Part shown: piece by piece, positions 1 through 7,753 of the stretch | How positions within the stretch are numbered: position 1 is the first letter of the stretch | Layout of the letters: each line of letters begins with the position of its first letter | Assembly: GCA_013388905.1 (NCBI GenBank) | Contig: JACAEI010000035.1 | Coordinates: forward strand, 1 to 53,970 | Origin: Candidatus Bathyarchaeota archaeon | GTDB lineage: Archaea; Thermoproteota; Bathyarchaeia; Bathyarchaeales; Bathycorpusculaceae | Length of the DNA: 53,970 nt | Direction: 5' to 3' | Notes under the pieces: generated by a model | What the model was told of the DNA's origin: nothing | Databases searched by the model: none | Seen by the model: only the letters and a program-made list of their open reading frames with translations | Program-made: the position numbers and the translations under genes

Positions 1-14
1 GTTGTGAAGGATAA

Positions 15-215
15 ATGACTCTCTTAACCGCAGAAGAGAAGGAATTGCTAACAAAAGCTGCCAGTTTAATGGACGAGTTATTAGAAACCCTTGAAATTAT
101 GCAAGACAAGAAACTTTTTAAAGATTTGAAGGTTGCCTTGAGAGAGGTTGAAGAGGGCAAGGCTAGACCGCTTGATGAGCTCATAAGAGAGTTAAACCTT
201 GAAGGCGCAATTTGA
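15..215 (+). CDS. Putative antitoxin of a RelE-type toxin-antitoxin pair
   Basis: This is a 66-residue acidic, helical protein ending in a run that resembles antitoxin C-termini (RPLDELIRELNLEG). I do not recognise a named antitoxin family by sequence. The call rests on position: the next gene is a clear RelE/ParE-fold toxin that starts inside the end of this gene, a 17-base overlap typical of co-translated toxin-antitoxin pairs. By analogy it would bind and neutralise the toxin and repress their shared promoter. The promoter lies at or beyond the left edge of the window, so regulation cannot be judged. Confidence 0.7.
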   Translation: MTLLTAEEKELLTKAASLMDELLETLEIMQDKKLFKDLKVALREVEEGKARPLDELIRELNLEGAI

Positions 216-453
216 AGTCAAGTTTGCACCTCGTTTCCTAAAGGAAATCAAAGCTTTAGATAGAGAAGTTCAGGTGCGAATACTTCGAGAAATCAACATG
301 TTAAAAACCAACCCTTACGTAGGAAAGCCCTTATGCGGTGAATGGAAAGGTATTTACTCTTTAAGAATAGGAGATTACCCAGTTCTTTATCAGATTAGAG
401 AAAACGTGGTATTCTTGTTAGTTGTGGGTCATCGGAAACATGTCTACGGATAA
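199..453 (+). CDS. RelE/ParE-family toxin
   Basis: This 84-residue basic protein has the RelE/ParE fold pattern: an N-terminal strand (EVKFAPRF), two helices with alternating charges, then the family signature of strands YSLRIGDYPVLYQI and a C-terminal VGHRKHVYG. RelE homologues cleave mRNA on the ribosome and ParE homologues poison gyrase. The conserved arginine in SLRIGDY and the HRK/Y tail favour RelE-type ribonuclease activity, but this is inference. The TTG start overlaps the upstream antitoxin gene, so the two are one operon. No other mobile-element gene is visible nearby, although a tRNA gene lies 135 bases downstream. Confidence 0.85.
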   Translation: MKAQFEVKFAPRFLKEIKALDREVQVRILREINMLKTNPYVGKPLCGEWKGIYSLRIGDYPVLYQIRENVVFLLVVGHRKHVYG

Positions 454-588
454 ACCTAAACCAATGTTAAGCTCTAAATCATGACTGTTTTGCCAGTAAA
501 TTTGTGTTCTAATTTTTGCCTCTTTTGTAAACTGCTCGGATTGAGCTTTTTTAACCAAAATACGCCTAAAATAAGCTCATATTAGGAA

Positions 589-691
589 TGCTCCGGGCGG
601 GATTCGGACCCGCGTCTCCGGCTCGAAAGGCCGGAATACTTGACCGGGCTATATTCGGTAAAGCTGCCTTTGCAGGTTTTTCTACCGGAGC
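589..691 (-). tRNA. tRNA-Glu (UUC) with a D-arm intron
   Basis: Read on the minus strand, the acceptor GCTCCGG (691-685) pairs with CCGGAGC (596-590), followed by discriminator A at 589. The anticodon stem CCGGC/GCCGG encloses the loop CTTTCGA with anticodon TTC. The T-arm is GCGGG-TCCGAAT-CCCGC. The mature D-arm only forms if 28 bases (654-681) are removed between tRNA positions 10 and 11, giving a 75-nt tRNA. CCA is not encoded. A second copy of the acceptor heptamer lies at 700-706, just upstream of the 5' end. A TTTATT element at 731-736, about 40 bases upstream, could be the TATA box. Confidence 0.9.
654..681 (-). other. 28-nt tRNA-Glu intron at non-canonical position 10/11
   Basis: The exon-intron junctions form a bulge-helix-bulge. 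The exon CGGT pairs with the intron ACCG as the 4-bp central helix. It is flanked by the 3-nt bulges AG/A (5' site) and AA/T (3' site). The intron folds inward as AAA/TTT, a C-C mismatch, then CTGC-AAAG-GCAG. Cutting after the second base of each bulge, the rule for archaeal tRNA splicing endonuclease, removes exactly the segment that restores the D-arm. Non-canonical introns are processed by the heteromeric endonuclease of TACK archaea and some others. Confidence 0.85.
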
Positions 692-738
692 CCAATTTTC
701 CGGAGCACATGCAAGATATGTCTTCGCTCGAATAAACC

Positions 739-1911
739 TTATCCTCTAAAGGCGGTTTTCAAGCATTCTTTCAAAGGGGCTAGCATTGTTTCAGCGTTGT
801 TCATTGTTGGTGCGTAGTGGGCTGTTTTTGCAGAATTGGTCATAATTGTTTTTATTCCAAGCTTATCTGTCCATGTGACTACTGCACAAGTGTCTGTAAT
901 CACATGGGCTCCTGTTTGCTCTATCTTCTCCACATATTTTCGAGCTCTTTGTTTAATATGTTTTGATGTGCAAATCCAACACTCTGTTTCTTTTTTGACT
1001 TTTCCGTTTTGGATTAAGCCTGCAATCTGTTTAATTTCAGCTAACGAGCAATGCGGGCATCCGATGAAGATTAAATCTGGCTCTTGTTTTAAGGCGTCAC
1101 TCAAGTTTTCAATTGTTTGCTGTATGTCTTTGGCTTCTACGTTTAAGGTTTCAATTCTGTCTTTTACGGTATTTGTTTTATAATAGAACATGTTGACCAT
1201 TCCAGTAGATGCCATCGCTGCCCCCAACTGTTTCAAGTTATCTTTTGAGGCGTTTTGCAAGCCTTGAATGACTGGAATTTTGTCTTCCAAAACTTTTCCC
1301 AAGAAAATTCCTAAAGCGCCAAACTCAGTTTCACTTTTTAATTCTGTTTCCAATTTTACCAAAACTTTTGGTTGCCGATTCTCAGCTATGTGCATTCCGT
1401 AATTTGGTGTTTTACCAATTATTGCAGCGGCTAGAGCGCTTGGTCCTCCTTCTCGGTTTGTCCACGCTTCAATAACAGAATTAGCGTAAACCACTGCTGA
1501 GGATTCAGCCCATGCTAAGTGTGCATTTTTCTTTTGTTTTTTCAGATAGTAAGGAGTGCATGTTAAAGATGGAGTGAAACCCATTTTTTCAAAACATTCT
1601 ACACCACAAGACTGTTTCTTGCGTAGATTCTGCGGCAATTTTTTGCGTATATATTTCTTATCAAAACTTTGTGGGTTCAATGTCGCTTCAACATTCACTT
1701 TTGCTTTGTCGTTCACTAATGTCTCTAGAAATTCGATAGGGGCGTCTCCGAGTGTTTTGTATGAAACTCCAGAAACATGGGCAGAACTTATGGGCACTAG
1801 TTTTGTGGCGTTGAAAAGCTCTCCCAAACGAACAAGAATTTTTATGCAAACTTGGTTTGCCCAGCCAAGCTCACCATTATAAATGCGTTCTTCTTCTCTA
1901 GTCAAATACAT
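739..1911 (-). CDS. Phosphomevalonate dehydratase large subunit (aconitase X catalytic domain, DUF521)
   Basis: The 390-residue protein matches aconitase X (DUF521) along its length: MYLTREEERIYNGELG at the N-terminus, and cysteine motifs GCPHCS near residue 295, ECWICTS near 325 and DTCAVV near 350 that serve the iron-sulphur cluster. In archaea this subunit with the DUF126 swivel subunit dehydrates (R)-5-phosphomevalonate to trans-anhydromevalonate 5-phosphate, a step of the modified mevalonate pathway to isopentenyl phosphates. The partner gene lies 6 bases upstream on the same strand, so both are one transcript. Some DUF521 proteins act on cis-3-hydroxyproline, but those are mostly bacterial fusions. 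Confidence 0.9.
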   Translation of the reverse strand: MYLTREEERIYNGELGWANQVCIKILVRLGELFNATKLVPISSAHVSGVSYKTLGDAPIEFLETLVNDKAKVNVEATLNPQSFDKKYIRKKLPQNLRKKQSCGVECFEKMGFTPSLTCTPYYLKKQKKNAHLAWAESSAVVYANSVIEAWTNREGGPSALAAAIIGKTPNYGMHIAENRQPKVLVKLETELKSETEFGALGIFLGKVLEDKIPVIQGLQNASKDNLKQLGAAMASTGMVNMFYYKTNTVKDRIETLNVEAKDIQQTIENLSDALKQEPDLIFIGCPHCSLAEIKQIAGLIQNGKVKKETECWICTSKHIKQRARKYVEKIEQTGAHVITDTCAVVTWTDKLGIKTIMTNSAKTAHYAPTMNNAETMLAPLKECLKTAFRG

Positions 1912-1917
1912 GCTTGC

Positions 1918-2331
1918 TTAGCGCTCCTTTCTCTTCAAAATTTTAACTAGACCATTATTGGCGTCAACTTCTAACAAGTCGCCAGTTCTTATCTGTTTAA
2001 TATCTATTTGGTCAATCATGGGAATGTTCGCTATTATGGCTCCAACCACCACAACAGGATCCGCGATCTGGTTAACTATTGCCTTTGGCGCCAAATTTTT
2101 CTTAGCCAAAGAATAAAGTACATAACTGCCAACAGTTGAGCCATGTCCATGAGGAAAACATAAAACTTTGCTTTTAACATATTTGCCGCACAAGTCATGA
2201 TTCTTTTCGATTATTTTGCCGTCAGACAGGTCGACTTCTCCTAGGAAGCTTATTGGCTTCGTGGATACTAGAGCTTCGGCTTTGCAATAGCCTTCCACAA
2301 TTGTTCTTCCCTTTAATGTCATATGTGGCAT
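1918..2331 (-). CDS. Phosphomevalonate dehydratase small subunit (aconitase X swivel domain, DUF126)
   Basis: At 137 residues this is the usual length of DUF126 proteins. It shows the family order: KGRTIVEGYCKAEALVSTKPISFLGEVD, then VLCFPHGHGSTVGSYVLYSLA with the conserved GHGSTVGSYV substrate-binding loop, and a C-terminal GDLLEVDANNGLVKIL strand. It pairs with the DUF521 subunit downstream to form the heterodimeric phosphomevalonate dehydratase. The HD-domain gene ends 11 bases upstream of this start, so the three genes probably share a transcript. Confidence 0.9.
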   Translation of the reverse strand: MPHMTLKGRTIVEGYCKAEALVSTKPISFLGEVDLSDGKIIEKNHDLCGKYVKSKVLCFPHGHGSTVGSYVLYSLAKKNLAPKAIVNQIADPVVVVGAIIANIPMIDQIDIKQIRTGDLLEVDANNGLVKILKRKER

Positions 2332-2342
2332 TTTTCCGCACT

Positions 2343-3623
2343 TTAATAGGATATTTTTGCAGAGGTTGGAATGTCGCCTAAAATCTTTTTTGCTGCGATG
2401 CTGACTCTTTCGCGGTTCTTTTCGTCAGCGTAGACGCGTAGTATGTTTATGAAACCTTTTAACACCTCGAAGATTTTAGAGACTTCGCTTAACCGTTGCG
2501 GAATCTTGTCGCCTTCTTGTGTAACATGGAATGTGGGGATTTCCATAGGCTCTAATAGGACTGAATGGTGATATGGTACTGAGGGAACTGTGGGCACATC
2601 AATTATTACTGCTTCAACTTCAACATTTGCTTTTTTTGCTATGTCTATCTGTATTTGCTTTCTATACACCTCTTTGCTGAAAATATTGGAGATCATGGCG
2701 TCTTTTTCGTAAAAGGTTCTTTCGTAAGCACATTTGAGCATTCTACGTCTTTCAAGGTTTTCTATAATCCCGCGGGATGCATTGCAGTTTTTTAATCGAG
2801 TCCAAACAGTATAATCATCCATATTCAAATACTCTTCAGGAGTTTTGAAACTTGTTAAACCAAGTTCTTCGTTTGCCTTTTCCATAGCCATGGCAAGCAT
2901 TATCTGTGCCGCTCTTCCGACACGGTGAAAATATATGCTTTTGAAGGATTCTATGCGTGCGATTATAAGAGATTCTAGAGCGGAGAGTGCGCCTAAGTCA
3001 ACTGCCAAATTTTCGCCTAGCACATCTAGCGCGTGGATTAATCGAAAGATGTCCACATAACCATATTCTGCGCCCGTATGGTGTGTATCGCGAACTACAA
3101 AATCCAGCTTATCCACATCTACGGCACTACTTATTATTTGGTCTAGGAAAGCTTTTGCTGGTTTATGAAGAACGCCTACAGCAAGTTCCCCAACATTCTT
3201 CGAATCAAAGCCAATTTTGTTTAGCGTATCCTTCAATTCGCTACTCGCGACTATCCAGCGGGTTATGTCTTCATGGGTCTTATCTAATTCTTGGGTGAGT
3301 ATATGTTCAAAAACATGTGAAAAAGGACCATGACCAACATCGTGAAGCAAAGCCGCAATTCTAACCATTTCAGCCTCGTCTTCGCTAATCTTTTGCGCAA
3401 CATTCGGATTTTTCACAACTTTGCCCGCCAGATACATGACACCGATTGAATGCTCAAAACGAGTGTGATTCGCCCCAGGGTAAACGTATTCTGCACCAGC
3501 TAATTGACGCAGTCTATGTAGTCTTTGTAAAGGAAAAGAATCAATAATCTCCTTTTCTCTGGCAGTTATGTAAACATATCCATGTACTGGATCTTTTATT
3601 TCACCCCAATAATTCATTGGCAT
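2343..3623 (-). CDS. HD-domain phosphohydrolase (SAMHD1/COG1078-like)
   Basis: The 426-residue protein begins with GEIKDPVHGYVYIT and carries the HD metal ligands: H in NHTRFEHSIGV near residue 58, the HD pair in LLHDVGHGPFSH near 93, and the distal D in SAVDVDKLDFVVRD near 170. This layout matches the COG1078 family that includes SAMHD1 and bacterial dNTP triphosphohydrolases. The likely role is hydrolysis of dNTPs or related nucleotides. It is divergent from thymidylate kinase with a 95-base gap, which suits a nucleotide-pool function. The true substrate is not proven by sequence. Confidence 0.85.
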   Translation of the reverse strand: MPMNYWGEIKDPVHGYVYITAREKEIIDSFPLQRLHRLRQLAGAEYVYPGANHTRFEHSIGVMYLAGKVVKNPNVAQKISEDEAEMVRIAALLHDVGHGPFSHVFEHILTQELDKTHEDITRWIVASSELKDTLNKIGFDSKNVGELAVGVLHKPAKAFLDQIISSAVDVDKLDFVVRDTHHTGAEYGYVDIFRLIHALDVLGENLAVDLGALSALESLIIARIESFKSIYFHRVGRAAQIMLAMAMEKANEELGLTSFKTPEEYLNMDDYTVWTRLKNCNASRGIIENLERRRMLKCAYERTFYEKDAMISNIFSKEVYRKQIQIDIAKKANVEVEAVIIDVPTVPSVPYHHSVLLEPMEIPTFHVTQEGDKIPQRLSEVSKIFEVLKGFINILRVYADEKNRERVSIAAKKILGDIPTSAKISY

Positions 3624-3718
3624 TAGTCAATTCTCCGAGATATTTGGAATAATTATTAATGCGTCTTCACTCTTATAATGCCTAACGTCTAAAGCCTAGG
3701 CTGCTGGAGCCTGATAAT

Positions 3719-4321
3719 GTGAAAGAGAAAGGACTATTCATATGTGTGGAAGGGTTGGATGGTTGCGGGAAAACTACTCAAACTAGACTTCTTGTGAAAA
3801 AGCTTAGAAAGAGGGGTTATAATGCTATTTACACTGTTGAGCCTAGTCAAGGAAAAATTGGAAGATTTATCAGAAGATACTGTTTACATAGCACGAAAAG
3901 AACATCGGCAGTTGTTGAGGCGCTGCTGTTTGCCGCTGACCGCTATGAACATGTAACTAACGAGATTGCACCAGCCTTAAAAGAAGGAAAAATTGTTGTT
4001 TCTGACAGATATGTGTATTCATCTTTTGCTTATCAAGGCGCGGCTGGATTGGATTTGAAATGGATTGAAACGATAAATAAACATGCTGTAAAGCCAGACT
4101 TGGCAATTTTTGTTGACGTAAAACCTGAAGTTGTTGTCCAACGGTTAAAACCTAAAAGGTCAGTCATGGAAAACTTGGAAACCCAACGAAAGGTTCGAGA
4201 AGTTTACATGAAATTTGTCGAAAATAGCGAGCTTATTAAAATAGATGGAAATAAATCGATAAAAGATGTTGCAGACGCTATTCTAAAAGTCACTCTCGAA
4301 TTCCTGAAAAATCTTAGTTAA
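3719..4321 (+). CDS. tmk: Thymidylate kinase
   Basis: This kinase phosphorylates dTMP to dTDP. In 200 residues it has the P-loop EGLDGCGKTTQT near residue 11, the family motif TVEPSQGKIGRFIRR, and SDRYVYSSFAYQGA near residue 97, the DR(Y/F) signature of thymidylate kinases. The LID-region residues KPKRSVMENLE follow. The start is GTG at 3719. The gene ends 4 bases inside the convergent 169-residue orphan. It is divergent from the HD phosphohydrolase, linking two nucleotide-metabolism genes. Confidence 0.9.
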   Translation: MKEKGLFICVEGLDGCGKTTQTRLLVKKLRKRGYNAIYTVEPSQGKIGRFIRRYCLHSTKRTSAVVEALLFAADRYEHVTNEIAPALKEGKIVVSDRYVYSSFAYQGAAGLDLKWIETINKHAVKPDLAIFVDVKPEVVVQRLKPKRSVMENLETQRKVREVYMKFVENSELIKIDGNKSIKDVADAILKVTLEFLKNLS

Positions 4322-4827
4322 ACCTTTTCAAGTGTCTTTAGCGCTTTTTTGGAAAAGTTTTCATTAGTTTTGTCTGCAATAAAGTTGGCAATGTCTTCAG
4401 GAGACGCATATCTAGGTCCTTTTTCATGGAAAACCTGCATCTTAATTAGATTCTTGTTGAATATAAAACGTATCATGTAGTAATCAAATTTTAAGGGAGT
4501 CTTTTTTTCATTGTTAATTTTGTAATAGCGTAGTGCGCAGAAGAAATCTAGAACTTGAAAAGGTTTTTTTCTTATAGCCCTTAATCCTTTGTTTGTCTCC
4601 TCTTCATTTAAGTAGTTGAAGTTGTTGGCTTCTGCTATTCCAAATTCGAAAATCGCTATACATTGGGGCAGTGATGGAAGGGCAATGTCCTCTAACTTAA
4701 AGTCTTTGTTATTTATTTTGTAGAACGTTTGTATCAGTGTTTGCTGTAGTTTTTTGATCGATATTGAGGTGGTGAAAGTTTTTATTTTATGGACATTTAA
4801 TGGGAATTGTTCATATACGCCGAGCAT
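4318..4827 (-). CDS. Uncharacterised 169-residue archaeal protein
   Basis: I do not recognise a family. It is mixed alpha/beta and lysine-rich, with no signal peptide, membrane segment or metal-binding cysteine pattern. A central LRYYKINNEKKTPLKFDYYMIRFIFN looks like beta strands, and the tail AIRKKPFQVLDFF and ADKTNENFSKKALKTLEKV look helical. It starts 15 bases after the stop of the SSSCA1-like gene on the same strand and so is probably cotranscribed with it. The 3' end overlaps tmk by 4 bases. Confidence 0.65.
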   Translation of the reverse strand: MLGVYEQFPLNVHKIKTFTTSISIKKLQQTLIQTFYKINNKDFKLEDIALPSLPQCIAIFEFGIAEANNFNYLNEEETNKGLRAIRKKPFQVLDFFCALRYYKINNEKKTPLKFDYYMIRFIFNKNLIKMQVFHEKGPRYASPEDIANFIADKTNENFSKKALKTLEKV

Positions 4828-4842
4828 CAGCGCTATTCCGCC

Positions 4843-5208
4843 TTAAATTCTTTTGACTTTTCTTATTTTCTCCAGATTCTCTAAGAGCCCTGAAAGTGTA
4901 GTACCTAATTTCCCTAGTTCTTCTATGTTTTTTTCTTGTTGCATTTTGCTTTGTATCTCTTGCACCTTCGCTAAGAGTGTCGCTTCCATTGTGTCTAAAA
5001 CCATTTGGCTTGTTACCCGTGGTTCTTCTCCTTCTTTTACGACGATGACTTTTTTTTCACATTTCGCGCACCAAAGATCACTGCTTTTTAATTTGAAAAG
5101 TGGGGAAAAACATGCTGGACAAGCTAAATCGGTTAGAGCCGCGCCTTGCCTTAAAAGGTCTACCATTCGCCTTATGTGTTGTTCTTCTTGTGTTTTTTCT
5201 TGTGGCAA
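4843..5208 (-). CDS. SSSCA1/UPF0148 family zinc-ribbon protein
   Basis: The protein has 121 residues. The N-terminal part (HIRRMVDLLRQGAALTDLACP) leads into a zinc ribbon with CPAC near residue 30 and CAKC near 48, and FSPLFKLKSSDLWC between them. This is the signature of the archaeal UPF0148 family, related to the eukaryotic Sjogren/scleroderma autoantigen 1 (p27). The C-terminal half is predicted coiled coil. Function in archaea is unknown. It is divergent from the UPF0147 gene across a 78-base gap. Confidence 0.85.
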   Translation of the reverse strand: MPQEKTQEEQHIRRMVDLLRQGAALTDLACPACFSPLFKLKSSDLWCAKCEKKVIVVKEGEEPRVTSQMVLDTMEATLLAKVQEIQSKMQQEKNIEELGKLGTTLSGLLENLEKIRKVKRI

Positions 5209-5286
5209 GTTTTAAAGCCTCAAAGATGGAATAGTATAAAAACCTATAATAACTTTGGTTGTCTGCAATTAAATGAGGTGGCATTT

Positions 5287-5565
5287 ATGGTTAGAAAGAA
5301 GAAGCTTCAGGAGTATGAGGAGCGGATTAAGCAGGCGTTGGCTGTTCTCAGCATGGTTTCTGAGGATAATACTACGCCTAGGAATATTAGAAGAGCCGCA
5401 AAAGATTCTATGGAAGCATTGCAAACAAGCGAGTTTACGCCTGCTGTTAGAGCCTCAAACGCCATATCAATCTTGGACGAGATTCTGCAAGACCCAAACA
5501 TGCCACCTTACACCCGTGTGAAATTGTGGAATGTAATGAGCCTTATAGAAGCCATAAAAGACTAA
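5287..5565 (+). CDS. UPF0147 family protein
   Basis: This 92-residue, all-helical protein matches UPF0147. The conserved block covers EDNTTPRNIRRAAKDSMEAL, VRASNAISILDEILQDPNMP and YTRVKLWNVMSLIEAI. The family is near-universal in archaea and its function is not established. An ATG start at 5287 is preceded by GAGGTGG at 5276-5282, a good ribosome-binding site. An upstream extension in the same frame is open but lacks family similarity and would overlap the divergent SSSCA1-like gene, so I exclude it. Confidence 0.88.
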   Translation: MVRKKKLQEYEERIKQALAVLSMVSEDNTTPRNIRRAAKDSMEALQTSEFTPAVRASNAISILDEILQDPNMPPYTRVKLWNVMSLIEAIKD

Positions 5566-5715
5566 CACCTTAATCGTTTCAGGCTCAAGTACAGCATGAA
5601 TCACTTCGAAAACGAACACCAACATTCTAGGACAAAAAACCAAACGCAAAGGCAAGCACACAGAGACTCAATAAAGGGACTTGCGCGTTGTGCACACGTA
5701 CACACATCAAATCAG

Positions 5716-5733
5716 GTTAAAAACTATATAGAA
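5716..5733 (+). promoter_or_regulatory. Probable TATA box/BRE of pyrE
   Basis: The AT-rich element AAAAACTATATAGAA lies in an otherwise mixed stretch. A start site 25-28 bases downstream would fall near 5752, almost at the first coding triplets of the pyrE frame, which suggests a leaderless transcript. The rest of 5566-5750 shows no supported gene. Confidence 0.5.
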
Positions 5734-5755
5734 CCAGACTCGAAATTAATCACTT

Positions 5756-6379
5756 GGGGGTCTCTCAATACCGCATAACACCATAAAAGTTGCCCAAGCA
5801 CTCTATAATTCAGGCTGCCTAAAATTTGGAAGTTTCAAAATTAAGTCTGGAGCCTTAAGCCCATACTACATTGATTTAGCATGTTTGCTTTCGATGCCAA
5901 ATGAGCTTTGTACTATTGCAGACATTACTGCAAACGAAATCAAGAAGATTATGGTTTTTGATAAAATTGACAAGCTTGCCTCAATAGAGCTGAAAGGAGC
6001 GCTAATTTTGCCTAGCATTGCCTGCAAATCAAATTTGCCATGTATTGTGATTAGAAAAGAGGAGAAAACTTACGGCGTCACAGGGAGAATTGTTGGAGCA
6101 GAAGTTGCCAAAGACGATAATGTACTGTTCTTTGACGATGTTATGAGTGAAGGGCTATCTAAGCTCGAAGGGATAAAGCCTTTGGAAGAACTTGGCGCCC
6201 ATGTTAAGCATGTTATGGTTGTGGTGGACAGAGAGCAGGGCGGCAAGGAAAATCTTGAAAGGTTAGGCTACAAAGTTCATGCATTAACAAGGGTTTCAGA
6301 ACTCGTCAAATGTCTACTTCAAACCGGAAAAATTTCAAAAGAACAAGCAGAAGCCGTTATGAAGTATATTAAAAGGTAG
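5756..6379 (+). CDS. pyrE: Orotate phosphoribosyltransferase, start codon missing or frameshifted
   Basis: The enzyme joins orotate and PRPP to make OMP in UMP synthesis. The frame shows the substrate motif SGALSPYYIDL (5848-5880), the loop RKEEKTYG, and a PRPP-binding motif VLFFDDVMSEGLSKLEGI (family VLVDDVxTTGxS). The first canonical start in frame is TTG at 5885, which would delete the SGALSPYYID segment needed for orotate binding. The frame is open from 5750 but holds no ATG, GTG or TTG before 5885. One extra G in the run at 5756-5760 would put the TTG at 5754 in frame at the expected transcript start. So either the sequence lost a base, initiation is non-canonical, or the gene is decaying. 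Confidence 0.8.
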   Translation, partial: GGLSIPHNTIKVAQALYNSGCLKFGSFKIKSGALSPYYIDLACLLSMPNELCTIADITANEIKKIMVFDKIDKLASIELKGALILPSIACKSNLPCIVIRKEEKTYGVTGRIVGAEVAKDDNVLFFDDVMSEGLSKLEGIKPLEELGAHVKHVMVVVDREQGGKENLERLGYKVHALTRVSELVKCLLQTGKISKEQAEAVMKYIKR

Positions 6380-6380
6380 G

Positions 6381-7203
6381 CTATTTTAATGCTTGACATT
6401 TCGGACAAATGTATGAGGCCGTGCCTCCTGTTCTGATTTTTTCTATCGAAGTGCCGCATGTTGGACATGGCTTTCCGGGTTTATATCCCACTAAAAACTC
6501 GTTCAATGTGAATTTGCCTTTCTGCCCGTAGAAGTCTTTTTCGTAGGCTAATCCGCCCAGTCGAATGCTACGGTTTAATATGTCGTGTATTGCCTTGTAT
6601 AAGGCGTCTATTTCTTTCTCGGAAAGTGTCTTGATTTGCTGATTTGGATGAAGTTTAGCTTTAAATAGAATGTCTTGAATGTAGACGTTTCCGATGCCTG
6701 CGATGTTTTTCTGATTGATTAAGAAACTTTTGATTTTACCTTTTTTGTTGCTCAGCAATTTTTTCAAATGTTCCAATGTAAATTCACTGCTTACTGGGGA
6801 GATGCCAAGATGCGCAGTCAATTTATGTTTACTTAAGTCTTTTTCTTGAATAAGGTGAACGTAGCCAAACCATTGAAACTGGATTGTAAAGCCAGTCTTA
6901 TCCGTAAAGGTTAGCTTAAATTGATATTTTTCTGGAAGTTTCTGCTTTGGTGTGAAGTATATTAGGTCTGCGTTCATTCCGAGGTTTATAAGCATGTAAT
7001 AGTGGGGGTCTAATTTTATGAAGAGCCATTTTCCTACGCTTAAAACGTTTTTCACAATTTTTTCTTTTGCTATTTTCATGAAATCTTGAACCGACATGTT
7101 CAGGTTTTTTTGGCTGCCTAACTTCGATGTCTGCAATGCGCTTTCCCGAGATTTCTTTATTCATTTGTCTGGCTTTGACTATTATTTCGGGTAGCTCTGG
7201 CAT
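6381..7203 (-). pseudogene. mutM: Formamidopyrimidine-DNA glycosylase (Fpg/MutM family), frameshifted
   Basis: Fpg enzymes excise oxidised bases and cut the abasic site. The N-terminus MPELPE with catalytic Pro2/Glu3 is at 7203, in a different frame from the rest. The body carries GKWLFIKL (conserved lysine), the helix-two-turn-helix KSFLINQKNIAGIGNVYIQDILF and a C-terminal zinc finger CPTCG/CPKCQ. The two frames meet at an A7 run (T7 on the plus strand, 7105-7111), and six A would restore a continuous protein reading QPKNLNMSV. The zinc-finger loop reads GGTASYIC, with no arginine where Escherichia coli Fpg has the DNA-intercalating RATFYC. A start at 7136 would lack the catalytic Pro2. Confidence 0.85.
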
Positions 7204-7236
7204 ACTTCTTCAACCAAAAAAGCAAGTCTTCGCAGA

Positions 7237-7695
7237 TCAAGTTTTCTCGTCTAAATAGCAGTAACCTGCAGCCACCTTGTTCTGCATCTCTTGGATCCAC
7301 TTCTCAATGCCTATGGCTTTGATTTTTTGCAAATTTGTCAAAGTTCCAAGCCCGTAGCGTTTTATTTTTTCACATGTCTCCAGTTCAGCACATTCAGCGC
7401 AAGTAGTGTAAGGCTTTTGTTTGCAACATTCGCGAATCGCACAGCTCGGGTCTCCACCACCTGACATGCAACTTGGACACTCACCAAAGAGTTTGACTAG
7501 TCCACCCATAACTTTTTCAAATTCTTGATAGTGCTGAAGAGATGACTCCCACTTGGCTAATTCTGGCATAATTTTGTCAAAACCATAGGTCTCTATGATT
7601 TTTTGCAGGTTCTCAACTGCCTGTTTTATCTTTCCTTGATATATTCCACAAGCACCACAGTATAAGCCGCAATAGCCAACCAGATTTTTATCCAA
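7237..7695 (-). CDS. DUF3795 cysteine-rich protein
   Basis: The protein has 152 residues. It begins with VGYCGLYCGACGIY, the DUF3795 signature, followed by ECPSCMSGGGDPSCAIRECC, TTCAECAELETCEKI and a C-terminal WIQEMQNKVAAGYCY. Twelve or more cysteines suggest bound metal or an iron-sulphur centre. Family function is unknown. A second DUF3795 protein lies at 8909-9367. The two share the domain order but differ in sequence, so they are paralogues rather than a recent duplicate. Confidence 0.88.
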   Translation of the reverse strand: MDKNLVGYCGLYCGACGIYQGKIKQAVENLQKIIETYGFDKIMPELAKWESSLQHYQEFEKVMGGLVKLFGECPSCMSGGGDPSCAIRECCKQKPYTTCAECAELETCEKIKRYGLGTLTNLQKIKAIGIEKWIQEMQNKVAAGYCYLDEKT

Positions 7696-7753
7696 TATTG
7701 AACACCTTAACTAACCATTACAATTAAGGTCATAGTTAAGCTTTGTTTGAACA

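Noticed and set aside
5596-5778. 60-codon plus-strand frame before pyrE
   Set aside because: Composition is non-coding-like (His/Gln-rich), and it overlaps the pyrE promoter and N-terminal coding sequence.
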